A stretch of DNA of 64,000 bases from Candidatus Saccharibacteria bacterium oral taxon 488 (GTDB taxonomy: Bacteria > Patescibacteriota > Saccharimonadia > Saccharimonadales > Saccharimonadaceae): positions 186,001-250,000 of the forward strand of contig CP040003.1 of the NCBI GenBank assembly GCA_005697215.1, given 5' to 3'. Each line of letters starts with the position of its first letter. Position 1 is the stretch's first letter. Under the pieces are notes generated by a model. The model was not told the DNA's origin. It saw only the letters and a list, made by a program, of their open reading frames with translations, and made no database searches. A program made the translations under genes and the position numbers. Shown here in pieces: positions 42,840 to 52,383 of the stretch.

Positions 42840-44159
42840 ATGTCAGAAAAAGATAGGTCTATTGAACAACATCATCAGCCGCGTCTTTGGGGTGAAACGA
42901 CTGATCCGAAAGAACATAATCCAAAACATTTCCGATATCTTGTTCACGCTATTAATCCATTTGCCAAAATGAGCGCCACGGCTGGTTGTGCCTTGGGCTT
43001 AATGGAGGGGTTTGGTCCTGAGACATCAGGAGACCAATCTATATCTATGTATAAACAACCTGAGCGCATTGGAGATAGGGTTTCCGCTAGTATGTCATTG
43101 ATCGACCAAGACCACACCGCCACTTGGGGGGCCGGTGGGCTTATTATTGATGCTCCTGAAGGGAATATAGTCATAACTTCTGGAGCTGATGCGAGTGCTC
43201 GTAACAATAATCGAGATCTGCTCATAAAACAGGGTCATATTTGTGATATTATAGATCCGAATGAACTTTTAAATAGGACTTCACAGTATGATCATAATGA
43301 AGTCGTGGCTCTCGCCGAACACGAGGGTCACCAGCTGCAAACCGTTGGTTTTTTCTACAAAGTAACACCAAAAGGTGAGCCGGTAAATCATCGTCTTGCG
43401 CAGGTAATGCATATGCATGCCGATAGACTGCAGTTACCGATTGTAGAGATACCTGAGCCTCGTTGTGCTGACTCTGAGAATAAAGTACATCGTACCATCC
43501 GTCATGGGAAAGAGGAGGAGAGTATCATCGTTAGCTTAGATGGATACAATTTCTACCTTAGGGGGTTTGATGATATGTCCGGATGCTCAACTTATTGGAT
43601 GCTTGATAAAGATTCTCTTCAGGCCTGCTTTGCATCTCCTTTTCAGTTTAAAGAAGCCGTTGAGTTTGCTGTTGGTATGGGAGAATTGAGTGATGAAGAT
43701 GCTCGGCATGTTCTGAGGGGCTATGAAGAAGCAGATTTGCAGCGAAAAACCCCGACTGCGTATTATGATAAAAATGGAAATTTTGAGAAAATAGAATATT
43801 TTGAAGGTTATGGTAGCGAAGAGTATTATATCTCTATTAGGAAAACAGGCTATAGCGCTAGGGGGAATACGATAGACGCGAGGAGGTTTTATGGGGCATT
43901 ACTTTGTGATGATCAGTTGGCAACGGCTGGGCCGATCGAATCTCCACTAAGTCCTGCTGATGCAGAATTCGTGATTAAGGAAGCTATCGGTAAGCTTGAC
44001 CCGGCCAGGGCTGTAGAATTAGAAAAGTGGCATGAAGATCATAAGTCGGTCATTGAAAGAGTATGGCGTGATCATGTACAATCGGCCTCTAGGCTATCTG
44101 GTCAGATTGCCGTGAGACACCACTCTATGAGTAATGAACCTTTTCAGACTCATCATTAG
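42840..44159 (+). CDS. Orphan protein on a leaderless consensus promoter
   Basis: A 439-residue protein that I do not recognise. The N-terminal 150 residues are Gly/Ser/Ala-rich and beta-like (ATWGAGGLIIDAPEGNIVIT); the middle has many His and Asp residues (QVMHMHADRLQLP, EHEGHQL) and may bind metal (inference only). The C-terminal part is helical. It lacks a signal peptide. ATG 42840 is 7 bases from the -10 of a perfect promoter. Codon use is more AT-rich than in the flanking murD and hpt. Confidence 0.75.
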   Translation: MSEKDRSIEQHHQPRLWGETTDPKEHNPKHFRYLVHAINPFAKMSATAGCALGLMEGFGPETSGDQSISMYKQPERIGDRVSASMSLIDQDHTATWGAGGLIIDAPEGNIVITSGADASARNNNRDLLIKQGHICDIIDPNELLNRTSQYDHNEVVALAEHEGHQLQTVGFFYKVTPKGEPVNHRLAQVMHMHADRLQLPIVEIPEPRCADSENKVHRTIRHGKEEESIIVSLDGYNFYLRGFDDMSGCSTYWMLDKDSLQACFASPFQFKEAVEFAVGMGELSDEDARHVLRGYEEADLQRKTPTAYYDKNGNFEKIEYFEGYGSEEYYISIRKTGYSARGNTIDARRFYGALLCDDQLATAGPIESPLSPADAEFVIKEAIGKLDPARAVELEKWHEDHKSVIERVWRDHVQSASRLSGQIAVRHHSMSNEPFQTHH

Positions 44160-44171
44160 TAGCGTATTACT

Positions 44172-44711
44172 TTATCCCTGATACACCTCAGGCTTCAACA
44201 CTCCGATATACGGTAGGTTTCGGTATTGTTGGCGGAAGTCTAGGCCGTAGCCGACGACGAATTCGTTAGGAACTGACAGGCCGACGTAATCGGCGGTAAC
44301 GTTGGCGATACGCCGTTCGGGTTTATCGAGTAGTGAGCAGACTTTGACTGAGGCGGCACCGCGACCGGCGAATAATTCCAGCAATTTTTCCAACGTTCGG
44401 CCAGTATCGACGATGTCTTCGACCAACAAAACATGCCGCCCAGTAACGTCGCTATCAATGTCTTTGAGGATAGTGACCGCGCCGGATGATTCAGTCGTGT
44501 CGCCGTAGCTAGAGACGTCAATAAAATCGATTTCCATATAGCAATCCATGGCGCGCACCAGATCGATCATGAACGGCGCCGCACCGCGCAGTACGCCGAT
44601 GACCAGCGGATTCTTGTCCCGGTATTCGTTAGTCAGCTCTCGGCCCAGCCGCGCCACCGCGTCATTAATTTGTTCAGTAGTTACGAGGATGGTAGCGATA
44701 TCTTGATTCAT
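44172..44711 (-). CDS. hpt: Hypoxanthine phosphoribosyltransferase
   Basis: A 179-residue purine salvage enzyme that joins PRPP to hypoxanthine or guanine. The PRPP loop is [13 protein letters not shown], with the GVLRGAAPF and [12 protein letters not shown] segments typical of bacterial Hpt. ATG 44711 is chosen because the minus-strand TATACT (44718-44723) ends 6 bases upstream; a 22-residue extension would lie in and beyond the promoter. Salvage fits a genome without de novo purine synthesis in view. Confidence 0.94.
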   Translation of the reverse strand: MNQDIATILVTTEQINDAVARLGRELTNEYRDKNPLVIGVLRGAAPFMIDLVRAMDCYMEIDFIDVSSYGDTTESSGAVTILKDIDSDVTGRHVLLVEDIVDTGRTLEKLLELFAGRGAASVKVCSLLDKPERRIANVTADYVGLSVPNEFVVGYGLDFRQQYRNLPYIGVLKPEVYQG

Positions 44712-44727
44712 AGGGGTAGTATAACAG

Positions 44728-45357
44728 CTAATTGGCGAAATCACTAATACGTTTAGCAATGTTTGCTGTAGGCTCAATAATGAGGCAGTGAGGAAACTGA
44801 TGCCTCAATCGTTCCTCAAGCGCCAAATAATGTGTGCAGCCTAGAATAATAACATCGCTGCCTTCCACAACACTGGCCGATACTTCATTAAGTGGAATAT
44901 CGTCAGCCAAACCTTGATCAATCATCTGCGCCCACGCGCTAGTATCTGGCGTATCAATGTGAACGTCGCTAGCATATTGGTTGATAAGTGCGTGTAAGCG
45001 CTGGCTTTGCTTGGTGGCATTTGTTGCTAGTAGAGTGATATGACGTGATTTAGTTAGTGCTGCAGCCGGCTTAACCATTGGCTCAAAGCCAACGAAGTGG
45101 ACACTTGGATAGTGCTGTCGTAGTGGCTGGATGGAGATTGCTGTGGCAGTATTACATGCAAGAACGATAATATCGCACGACAGCAGCGGCTGGATGGCGG
45201 CATCGGTTAGCGTGATAATCTCTTCCGGTGAACGATTGCCGTACGGTGCGTGCTCGCGGTCGATCGCCGTGATGTACGAATGCTGCGGCAGTAATTTTTT
45301 CAGCCTCTTTGCTACTAATTTGCCGCCAGTTCCCGTATCAAATATGCCAATCTTCAT
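44728..45357 (-). CDS. murI: Glutamate racemase
   Basis: A 209-residue racemase that makes D-Glu for MurD. It has the N-terminal [12 protein letters not shown] and two catalytic cysteines, one in VLACNTAT and one in ILGCTHY. It is shorter than the typical 250-280 residues but both active-site halves are present. The minus-strand TGCTATACT (-10 at 45364-45369) ends 6 bases before the ATG, so it is predicted leaderless. It is divergent from prfB with only 35 bases between the start codons. Confidence 0.95.
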   Translation of the reverse strand: MKIGIFDTGTGGKLVAKRLKKLLPQHSYITAIDREHAPYGNRSPEEIITLTDAAIQPLLSCDIIVLACNTATAISIQPLRQHYPSVHFVGFEPMVKPAAALTKSRHITLLATNATKQSQRLHALINQYASDVHIDTPDTSAWAQMIDQGLADDIPLNEVSASVVEGSDVIILGCTHYLALEERLRHQFPHCLIIEPTANIAKRISDFAN

Positions 45358-45392
45358 ACAAAAAGTATAGCAAAATTGTTACAATAGTACCC

Positions 45393-46472
45393 ATGCAGCC
45401 ACTTAAAAAACGTATCCAAACCCTGCAGTCAGAAGTAGAACAGGCCAAGGCGGCGCTAGATTTTGCGGCGCTGGAGCAAGAGCTGGCGGCGCTGGACGAG
45501 CGGCTTAATCAGCCGGAGATTTGGCATAATCCGGACGAGGCGCAGGCCTTAGCCAAAAAGGCGGCTAGCTTGCGCCAGACAGTTGAGCCGTGGCAGACGC
45601 TCTGGGTGCAGCTGGCGGATATCGCTGAGTTGATGGAGCTGGGCGACGATGATTTGCTGCCAGAGTTTGAGGCGCAGGTGGCAGCGCTGGAGCAGGAGTT
45701 TACTCAGCGCAAGACCGATCTACTGTTTAGCGGCCCGTACGACAACCGCGAGGCAGTGGTGCGAATTTCGGCCGGTGTAGGCGGGCTGGATGCTCAGGAC
45801 TTTGCGGCGATGTTGGAGCGGATGTATCTGCGCTGGGCGGAGAAGTCAGGGATGAAAGTTGACACGCTGGAGCGCTCGACCAATGATGATGCCGGGATAA
45901 AGACAGCGGTGCTGGAGATTTCTGGGCCGTTTGCCTATGGAAAATTGCGCTCAGAGAACGGCGTGCATCGGCTGGTGCGCCTCAGTCCGTTTAATGCTGA
46001 TAATTTGCGCCAGACCAGCTTCGCGCTGGTGGAGGTACTACCAAAAATTGATACGCCGGATGAAATTGCGATTGACCCGAATGATCTGAGGATTGACGTC
46101 TACCGCTCGGGCGGTAAGGGCGGCCAAGGAGTGAACACCACTGACTCGGCGGTGCGGGTGACGCACGTACCGACGGGCATTACCGTGGCGATTCAGAATG
46201 AGCGTTCGCAGATCCAGAATAAAGAAACGGCGCTGAAGATTTTGCGCTCCAAGTTACTGGCAATGAAACTGGAGCAACACGCCGAAACCCTGTCTGATCT
46301 CAGGGCCGGCGAGTCAGCCAACTGGGGTAGCCAGATTAGAAATTACGTCCTACACCCGTACACACTGGTCAAGGATACCCGCACCAAGCACGAGAACCGC
46401 AACGCCCAGGGCGTGCTGGATGGGGATGTTGATGAGTTTATGACGGCTTATTTGCGTGAATCGCGCGGCTGA
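45393..46472 (+). CDS. prfB: Peptide chain release factor 2
   Basis: A 359-residue RF2, which reads UAA and UGA. The GGQ loop is GGKGGQGVNTTDSA and the stop-recognition tripeptide is SPF (RLSPFNADNLRQT). The gene is a single frame, with no programmed +1 shift and no internal UGA near codon 25. TACAAT (45380-45385) ends 7 bases before ATG 45393. The presence of RF2 shows that UGA is used as a stop here. The 3' end overlaps a convergent gene by 25 bases. Confidence 0.96.
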   Translation: MQPLKKRIQTLQSEVEQAKAALDFAALEQELAALDERLNQPEIWHNPDEAQALAKKAASLRQTVEPWQTLWVQLADIAELMELGDDDLLPEFEAQVAALEQEFTQRKTDLLFSGPYDNREAVVRISAGVGGLDAQDFAAMLERMYLRWAEKSGMKVDTLERSTNDDAGIKTAVLEISGPFAYGKLRSENGVHRLVRLSPFNADNLRQTSFALVEVLPKIDTPDEIAIDPNDLRIDVYRSGGKGGQGVNTTDSAVRVTHVPTGITVAIQNERSQIQNKETALKILRSKLLAMKLEQHAETLSDLRAGESANWGSQIRNYVLHPYTLVKDTRTKHENRNAQGVLDGDVDEFMTAYLRESRG

Positions 46473-47278
46473 CGGAAGACAGCAATGGTGATCATCACGG
46501 CAAAGGCGATAAGGCTGATGACCATGACGGACAGGAAATGTACGCCAAATGGCCAAGTAGTTTGCCTGACGAGGACGTCGATCGGATATTTTCGGTTGGT
46601 GTCATCGCCGATGATGTAATAGAGCCACGCGCATGTACCCACCAGAAAGCACACCATGGCGAGGCCGTACCATACCAATGCTGACGTGTGGCGTGCGAGC
46701 CACTTGTTACTATCGGTAATTGCCTTGTTCTGCCAGCGGTTGGTATTGATAAGTGCATAAAGCGGCAAGGCGAGACAGCCGGTAGCCAGAAGCAGTCCAG
46801 TCGCAGTGTACATGATATATACGAAGATACCGCTGTGTTGTGCTATGTCTTGTAGTAGCGTGACGTGGGGTGTGAGGAATAGGCATATAAGCGTGGCGCC
46901 AAGCGATATGACCATAAGTAGCGCCAATAGTCGCAAACCAATCTCCAGTATCCTGTAGGTGCGCCGGGCAGGTTGCGCTGACTCATCAGGTGATTGCCCC
47001 ACGAGCTGTCGTAGTCCACGTCCGAGGTAATATATACCCCAGACGATGCTGATAAATAGGAGTAGACCGCCAGTCAAGAATAGCGGCCAGCGTAGAGCGT
47101 TAGCGGTTTTTCGAGGTGCTGCGCAGCAGGACCAGGTGTCTTGCGGTCGCGCCGCGTCAAACGTATCCGGTAGGAATGGCACGCTGAGATTACTGATAAT
47201 CATTAACCCGACTCCGATGATACTGAGGGCGATAAACATGATACTGAGACGATTGAGTAATGCGGCTGAAGTTTTCAT
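46448..47278 (-). CDS. Polytopic membrane protein, unknown function
   Basis: A 276-residue protein with about six hydrophobic segments (first at residues 12-36, last near residue 255) and a cytoplasmic C-terminus RQPRDSRK. A CC pair near residue 51 (TWSCCAAP) is notable. No domain recognised. The minus-strand TGCTACACT (-10 at 47285-47290) ends 6 bases before the ATG. It is divergent from ftsE, with 68 bases between starts. Confidence 0.8.
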   Translation of the reverse strand: MKTSAALLNRLSIMFIALSIIGVGLMIISNLSVPFLPDTFDAARPQDTWSCCAAPRKTANALRWPLFLTGGLLLFISIVWGIYYLGRGLRQLVGQSPDESAQPARRTYRILEIGLRLLALLMVISLGATLICLFLTPHVTLLQDIAQHSGIFVYIMYTATGLLLATGCLALPLYALINTNRWQNKAITDSNKWLARHTSALVWYGLAMVCFLVGTCAWLYYIIGDDTNRKYPIDVLVRQTTWPFGVHFLSVMVISLIAFAVMITIAVFRQPRDSRK

Positions 47279-47346
47279 ATGTCTAGTGTAGCATGGTTCG
47301 TCGCGCTAATTCGCGCCATCGTAAAAAATCTGCTATACTAGTGGAA

Positions 47347-48030
47347 ATGATTTTGTTAGATAGGGTTACCAAGATATATGGCAAGGACAATAAGCCGGCC
47401 TTGAACCGGGTGAGTGTTCATGTCAAGCCCGGCGAGTTTGTGATTTTGGTCGGGACATCGGGCGCGGGGAAGTCGACGCTACTCAAACTCTTGACCCGCG
47501 AGGAAAAGCCGACTGGTGGCAAGATTGTCGTCGGTGGGATTGATTATGATACGCTCAAGGACAAGCATATCCCGCTGCTGCGGCGCAAGATTGGCGTGGT
47601 GTTCCAGGATTTCAAGCTGCTACCAAACCGGACGGTGTTTGAGAATGTAGCCTTCGCGCTGGAGATTGCCGGGATGACTAACCGCGAGATCAAATCAACG
47701 GTGCCAAAGGTGATCGAGCTAGTGGGCCTAAAAGGCAAGGAAAAGAATTTCCCACATCAGCTATCTGGTGGTGAGCGCCAGCGGGTGGCAATTGCCCGGG
47801 CAGTGGTGCGCCAGCCAAAGATTTTGATCGCGGACGAGCCGACCGGTAACCTCGATCCCAAGCATAGCTGGGATATTGTGCGCTTGCTGGAAAAAATTAA
47901 CAAATACGGTACCACGGTGCTGCTGACGACGCACAATGTTGATATTGTGAACAAACTCAAACGCCGGGTGATCACCATTGATCACGGTAAAATCACCTCT
48001 GATCAAGCCAAGGGGAGTTACAAGCAATGA
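47347..48030 (+). CDS. ftsE: Cell division ATP-binding protein FtsE
   Basis: A 227-residue ABC ATPase of the FtsEX complex. Walker A is GTSGAGKST, the Q-loop is VFQDFKLL, the signature is LSGGERQR and Walker B is [21 protein letters not shown] (-10 at 47334-47339) ends 7 bases before ATG 47347, so the leaderless start is preferred over a longer frame. It overlaps ftsX by 4 bases. Confidence 0.96.
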   Translation: MILLDRVTKIYGKDNKPALNRVSVHVKPGEFVILVGTSGAGKSTLLKLLTREEKPTGGKIVVGGIDYDTLKDKHIPLLRRKIGVVFQDFKLLPNRTVFENVAFALEIAGMTNREIKSTVPKVIELVGLKGKEKNFPHQLSGGERQRVAIARAVVRQPKILIADEPTGNLDPKHSWDIVRLLEKINKYGTTVLLTTHNVDIVNKLKRRVITIDHGKITSDQAKGSYKQ

Positions 48031-49028
48031 CCGATATTTCACGTAAAGCCGCTGCCAAGGCGCGTGTCGATCCTAAAGTCCTCAAGCGCACGCGACAACG
48101 CCGCCGCCGGGTGCTGACGTTCTGGCGGATGTGTCGGTATGGTATCAATAATTTTAGCCGCAATACCTGGTTGACGATCGCAGCAACTGCGGTGATGGCG
48201 GTGACGCTGCTGATCATCGCTCTCACTATGGCCGCCCGCCAAGTGCTGGTTGACTCGGTGGATACGATTTCGCGCAGGGCCGATATGTCGATTTTCCTCA
48301 AAGGCTCGACCGAGCAAAAGGTGATCGACGAGCTGACATCGCGCCTGAGCAAGCTGCACAATGTCGAAAAGGTGACGTATATCTCGGCAGAGCAGGCGCG
48401 TCAGGAGCAAATCGAGAAGTATAAGAATGATCCAGCGACTCTCGAGGCGATCAAGGAATCAAGTAACGAAATGCCAGCGTCGCTTCGGGCCTCGCTCAGG
48501 GATTTGAATGATCAGCGAGCGCTGGTTGAGTTTACGAAGAATGACGAACTGTATAAAAAGCATAAAGACCCGACCAAAGAGCCGTCGTTCATCGGCGATC
48601 GACGTGAGGCGATCAACGCCATCGGTGACTGGGTGCGGTTTGCCAGTATTGCCGGCTCGATCGCTACGGTGGTGTTTGTGGTTATTTCGTCGCTGGTGGT
48701 GTTTAACACTATCAGGATGGCAATTTTTAACCGTAAAGACGAGATCCAGATGATGAAACTGATCGGCGCTGATCGCGGGTTTATTCGCGGGCCATTTATC
48801 GTCGAGGCAGTTATGTATGGATTTATCGCGGCGCTGGTGGCCTCAGGAGTCGGCTATTTGTTGTTGTTCTCGGCGCATGACAAGCTGGCGGTGCGGCTGC
48901 CGATGGATAACTTGATGAGTATTAGTACCACGTATGCCGGACTGGTGGTGCTGGCGATGATCATGATCGGTGCGGTGATCGGTATCGTCTCGTCATTGAT
49001 TGCGACGCGCAAATACTTAAAATTATAA
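48027..49028 (+). CDS. ftsX: Cell division protein FtsX
   Basis: A 333-residue permease-like protein with an N-terminal cytoplasmic basic segment, a first membrane helix (about residues 46-70), an extracytoplasmic loop of about 120 residues, and three more helices. FtsX does not transport; it transmits ATP-driven movement across the membrane to a peptidoglycan hydrolase, as in Streptococcus pneumoniae (PcsB) and Mycobacterium (RipC). The next gene encodes just such a hydrolase. Confidence 0.95.
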   Translation: MTDISRKAAAKARVDPKVLKRTRQRRRRVLTFWRMCRYGINNFSRNTWLTIAATAVMAVTLLIIALTMAARQVLVDSVDTISRRADMSIFLKGSTEQKVIDELTSRLSKLHNVEKVTYISAEQARQEQIEKYKNDPATLEAIKESSNEMPASLRASLRDLNDQRALVEFTKNDELYKKHKDPTKEPSFIGDRREAINAIGDWVRFASIAGSIATVVFVVISSLVVFNTIRMAIFNRKDEIQMMKLIGADRGFIRGPFIVEAVMYGFIAALVASGVGYLLLFSAHDKLAVRLPMDNLMSISTTYAGLVVLAMIMIGAVIGIVSSLIATRKYLKL

Positions 49029-49110
49029 GTTATTTTGTCGCTGACCCCTGAATATTTACTGAGCCAAGGCGCTTGACGTCCATATGTCGCTTGTGCTAAA
49101 ATAAAAAGCA

Positions 49111-50244
49111 ATGAAGATACGGTCCACCACACCAGTTTCGACATCACGAGCCACACGGGCAGCTCTCGTGGCGGTTAGTGCTGTTGTTTTGGGCGCTGGC
49201 GTGTTCCAGCTCGGCCCACACGTATTCGCGCGTGACTATGAAGCGGAAATTAACGCTCTCAACCAACAGGCGCAACAGGCGCAGAACGAGGCCAATCGTC
49301 TCGGGACGATGGCAGCGACGCTGGAGGAAGAGCTGGGGCGCATTAACGCGCAGATTGATTCGATTCGGGCGGAAATTGCCAAGAGCCAGCAAAAGCACGA
49401 CACGCTGGTTGCCGAAATTGCTAAGAACAAGCTAGCGATTGAAAAAAATCGTAAAGTCATGGGTAAAATCTTGTCGGATATTTACCTCGATGATCAGATT
49501 TCACCGCTCGAGATGCTGGCTAGCTCCAAATCAATCGGTGATTATGTTGATAAGCAGGAGCAACGTAGTAGTTTGCGATCATCGCTGAACGATAAGATCA
49601 AGGAAATTAAGGCGCTGCAGGCTAAATTAGAAGAAAATAAAAAGTCAGTCGAGAATGTGCTCAAAGACCAGAAGGCTCAGCAGACACAACTAGCGTCCAA
49701 GCAGGCAGAGCAGGCCAAGCTGGTTAACGATACCAAGAATGACCAGAATGCCTATGCAGCCTTGGCAACGCAGCGGAATAACCAAGCAGCGAAACTGCGC
49801 GAAGAGCAGGCGGCGGCTAACCGGCGAGCGCTTGGCGGGGTGTCAATTCCGGGTGGTATCCCGGGTGGTGGCGGCTATCCAGGCGTCTGGGCGAATGCAC
49901 CACTGGATGCTTACGTCGATCCATGGGGCCTATATACGCGCGAATGCGTGAGCTATGTGGCCTGGAAGATCCACAGTACCGGTCGGTTTGTGCCACACTT
50001 TGGTGGGGCTGGTAACGCTAATCAGTGGCCATCAACAGCGGCGCGATACGGCATCCAGAGCGGTTCGACACCAAAGGCTGGCGCAGCAGCGGTTATGAAT
50101 GTTGGCTATTATGGACACGTGATGTACGTCGAGTCGGTTAATGGTGACGGCACAATTACGGTCAGCGACTATAACTTGGCGTGGGACGGTCTGTACCGAA
50201 AGTATACGCGTTTAGCCTCGGGCCTAACCTACGTGTATTTTTAA
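49111..50244 (+). CDS. PcsB-like coiled-coil CHAP peptidoglycan hydrolase
   Basis: A 377-residue exported protein. A signal/anchor helix (residues 11-32) precedes a long coiled coil (residues 40-250: EINALNQQAQQAQNEANRL and on), a Gly/Pro hinge and a C-terminal CHAP domain. The catalytic Cys is in RECVSYVAW and the His in YGHVMYVESV. The coiled-coil plus CHAP layout matches PcsB, the partner of FtsEX in S. pneumoniae, and the gene follows ftsX. TGCTAAAAT (49097-49102) ends 8 bases before the ATG, so it has its own promoter. A terminator follows. Confidence 0.9.
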   Translation: MKIRSTTPVSTSRATRAALVAVSAVVLGAGVFQLGPHVFARDYEAEINALNQQAQQAQNEANRLGTMAATLEEELGRINAQIDSIRAEIAKSQQKHDTLVAEIAKNKLAIEKNRKVMGKILSDIYLDDQISPLEMLASSKSIGDYVDKQEQRSSLRSSLNDKIKEIKALQAKLEENKKSVENVLKDQKAQQTQLASKQAEQAKLVNDTKNDQNAYAALATQRNNQAAKLREEQAAANRRALGGVSIPGGIPGGGGYPGVWANAPLDAYVDPWGLYTRECVSYVAWKIHSTGRFVPHFGGAGNANQWPSTAARYGIQSGSTPKAGAAAVMNVGYYGHVMYVESVNGDGTITVSDYNLAWDGLYRKYTRLASGLTYVYF

Positions 50245-50261
50245 TAGCACGATGAGTCAAT

Positions 50262-50288
50262 AAAACCCTCGCATCAGCGGGGGTTTTT
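50262..50288 (+). terminator. Terminator after the CHAP hydrolase
   Basis: AAAACCCTCGC and GCGGGGGTTTTT arms around an ATCA loop, ending in a T-run. It lies just before the ctpA -10 (50292-50297). Confidence 0.88.
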
Positions 50289-50303
50289 GTGTACAATAGA
50301 TAT

Positions 50304-51482
50304 ATGACAGAGCAACGGAGGGTAGGAAGGCGGGCTCGCTTGTTTTTGGGCGGGCTGCTGATTGCGATTGTGAGTTTTGCGGCCGGGACGCGGTCGGATC
50401 TGATTATGGCGCAGGTCGGGTCGCTGTTTGGCCTCAGGACGGCGACGGGGTCGCTGGATTTATCAACGGTGCAGCGCGTGTACCGTGAACTAAAGGCTCA
50501 TTATGACGGTAAGTTAGATGAGCAAGCACTTACGCGTGGGGCGGCGCGCGGTATGGTGGCGGCGACGGGCGATCCACACACGGCGTATATGGATCCGGAT
50601 GAAGCCAAGGAGTTCGAAAAGAGCTTGTCGGGTAATATTGGTGGCGGTATCGGGGCGGAAATTGCCAAGCGGCATAACGTGCCGACGATTATCCGGCCGC
50701 TCAAAAATAGTCCAGCCGAAAAGGTGGGCATCAAAGCCGGTGATGTCATCGTCAAGGTTAATGACACGGTGGTGACTGATATGCCGGTTGATCAAGTGGT
50801 GCAGCGCATTCGCGGTGATGTCGGCACGACGGTCAAGTTGGTATTGTCGCGTGGTGGCGAGCGTAAAGATGTGACAGTGACGCGCGAGAAAGTCGTTGCG
50901 CCGGCTGCTGAGTGGAAGATTGATGGTGAGATTGGTATTTTGACGGTCAGTCGCTTTAATGATGACACCGGCAAGCAAGCGCGCCAAGCCGCCGAGGAAT
51001 TCCGTTCGGCAGGTGTCAAGAAAGTTATCCTCGACCTCAGGGGAAATCCTGGTGGTACCGTGGCGGCTGCACAGGCGTTAGCGGGGTTGTGGCTCAATCA
51101 CGAAGTGGTGATGACCCAGCGGCGTGGTGAGCAGGTTATCTCGACGGAGAAATCGACCGGCCAGCCGCTTCTCGGTGATATCAAGACGGTTGTGTTGATT
51201 AACGGTGGTAGTGCCAGTGCCAGCGAGATCGTGGCGGGGGCGCTCAAGGATTATGGCAAGGCGACGCTGGTTGGTGAAAAAACCTATGGTAAGGGCAGTG
51301 TGCAGCGGCCGATTGATCTGGCGGATGGCTCGGTTCTGAAAGTGACCGAGGCGCGCTGGTATACGCCGCACGGCAAGAATATTGACAAGTCGGGCATCGA
51401 GCCGGATGTTAAGGTCGAGGTAACGGCTGGGGCGGCGGATAATGGGCGCGACCTACAGTTAGAGAAAGCAAAGAGTGTCTAG
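50304..51482 (+). CDS. C-terminal processing peptidase (S41)
   Basis: A 392-residue CtpA/CtpB-type protease. A membrane anchor (residues 14-35) is followed by a PDZ domain (AEKVGIKAGDVIVKVND) and the S41 core with the catalytic Ser in GSASASEIVAGAL and Lys in GEKTYGKGSVQ. It acts outside the membrane on protein C-termini. TACAAT (50292-50297) ends 6 bases before ATG 50304, predicting a leaderless message; a longer frame from 50289 lies in the terminator and promoter. Confidence 0.94.
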   Translation: MTEQRRVGRRARLFLGGLLIAIVSFAAGTRSDLIMAQVGSLFGLRTATGSLDLSTVQRVYRELKAHYDGKLDEQALTRGAARGMVAATGDPHTAYMDPDEAKEFEKSLSGNIGGGIGAEIAKRHNVPTIIRPLKNSPAEKVGIKAGDVIVKVNDTVVTDMPVDQVVQRIRGDVGTTVKLVLSRGGERKDVTVTREKVVAPAAEWKIDGEIGILTVSRFNDDTGKQARQAAEEFRSAGVKKVILDLRGNPGGTVAAAQALAGLWLNHEVVMTQRRGEQVISTEKSTGQPLLGDIKTVVLINGGSASASEIVAGALKDYGKATLVGEKTYGKGSVQRPIDLADGSVLKVTEARWYTPHGKNIDKSGIEPDVKVEVTAGAADNGRDLQLEKAKSV

Positions 51483-51506
51483 ACTCAAAAAGGGAGGGCA
51501 AGGGAC

Positions 51507-51887
51507 ATGCAACACAGAAAAAAAATACTATTGGTTGAAGACGATACGGCACTGGCGGCAGTCTATCGGTCGCGGCTGGAGCTGGAGGGCTTTGAGATTC
51601 GTGAAGTGCATAATGGCGAGGACGCACTGTCGGCAACGGTGGCGTTTCGGCCGGACTTGATCGTACTGGATGCCATGATGCCGAAAATTAGTGGCTTTGA
51701 CGTACTTGATATCCTGCGCAATACGCCAGAAACGACCAATGTGCGAGTGATCATGCTGACGGCACTCAGTCAGCAAAAAGACCGAGAGCGGGCGGAGGCG
51801 CTGGGCGTAGACGAATACCTCGTCAAGTCACAGGTGGTGATTGGCGACGTGGTAGCGCGAGTAAAGCATCATTTGGGTGTGTCGTAG
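51507..51887 (+). CDS. Stand-alone response-regulator receiver protein
   Basis: A 126-residue CheY-like receiver with no output domain. It has the acidic pocket Glu11/Asp12/Asp13, the phosphoacceptor Asp55 in LIVLDAMMP, Thr in LTALS and Lys in EYLVKS. AGGGAGG precedes ATG 51507, 24 bases after ctpA. Its kinase and target are not evident; the kinase at 58051 is 6.5 kb away and has its own receiver partner. Confidence 0.9.
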   Translation: MQHRKKILLVEDDTALAAVYRSRLELEGFEIREVHNGEDALSATVAFRPDLIVLDAMMPKISGFDVLDILRNTPETTNVRVIMLTALSQQKDRERAEALGVDEYLVKSQVVIGDVVARVKHHLGVS

Positions 51888-52003
51888 CTGCCTGGAGAAA
51901 CTAGCCGCTCAAATACTACTAGCGTAGCGGAATAGACAGCTAAATAGATGGGTGTAATCTGGATGCCGGGATGGCGGCGTCATAGAATAGAGAATAGTGC
52001 TGA

Positions 52004-52276
52004 CTAGCCGACGCAAACTTGGGTTCGTCGCTCGGTTTTGCCGGTGAACTTGGTTTTCTTGACTCGCTTAAAGGTAACGACGCCGGACTTAGCAGCGTGG
52101 ATGGTGTAGTTGCGGCTCATGTATGCGCCTGCACCAGCGACTTTCGTGGCGCCCGTTTGGCGGACGAGTACCTCACCGGCGTTGACTTTTTGGCCGCCGA
52201 AACGCTTGACGCCGAGGCGTTGGCCAGGGTTGTTGTGGATGTTTTTACTTGAGCCACCAGCTTTGACTTTTGACAT
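52004..52276 (-). CDS. rpmA: 50S ribosomal protein L27
   Basis: A 90-residue L27 with the conserved GGSSKN start region, LGVKRFGGQKVNAGEVLVRQ and KSGVVTFKRV. The N-terminal tail reaches the peptidyl-transferase centre. Here the first residues are MSKVKAGGSS, without the cleaved leader typical of Firmicutes. AAGGAG is 6 bases before the ATG on the minus strand. It is far from rplU (3681), although the two are normally adjacent. Confidence 0.96.
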   Translation of the reverse strand: MSKVKAGGSSKNIHNNPGQRLGVKRFGGQKVNAGEVLVRQTGATKVAGAGAYMSRNYTIHAAKSGVVTFKRVKKTKFTGKTERRTQVCVG

Positions 52277-52383
52277 TGAAACTCCTTAAATTTTCTAAAC
52301 CTAATCCGTACCAGTATAAGTGACGGCTGATAAAAAGTCAAGGGGCTTTACTTGATTAGGCGGGTGTTATATAACTAGGGGCT

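Noticed and set aside
45393..45480. Programmed frameshift in prfB
   Set aside because: The gene is open in one frame from ATG to the GGQ domain with no internal UGA and no CTTTGA-like slip site.
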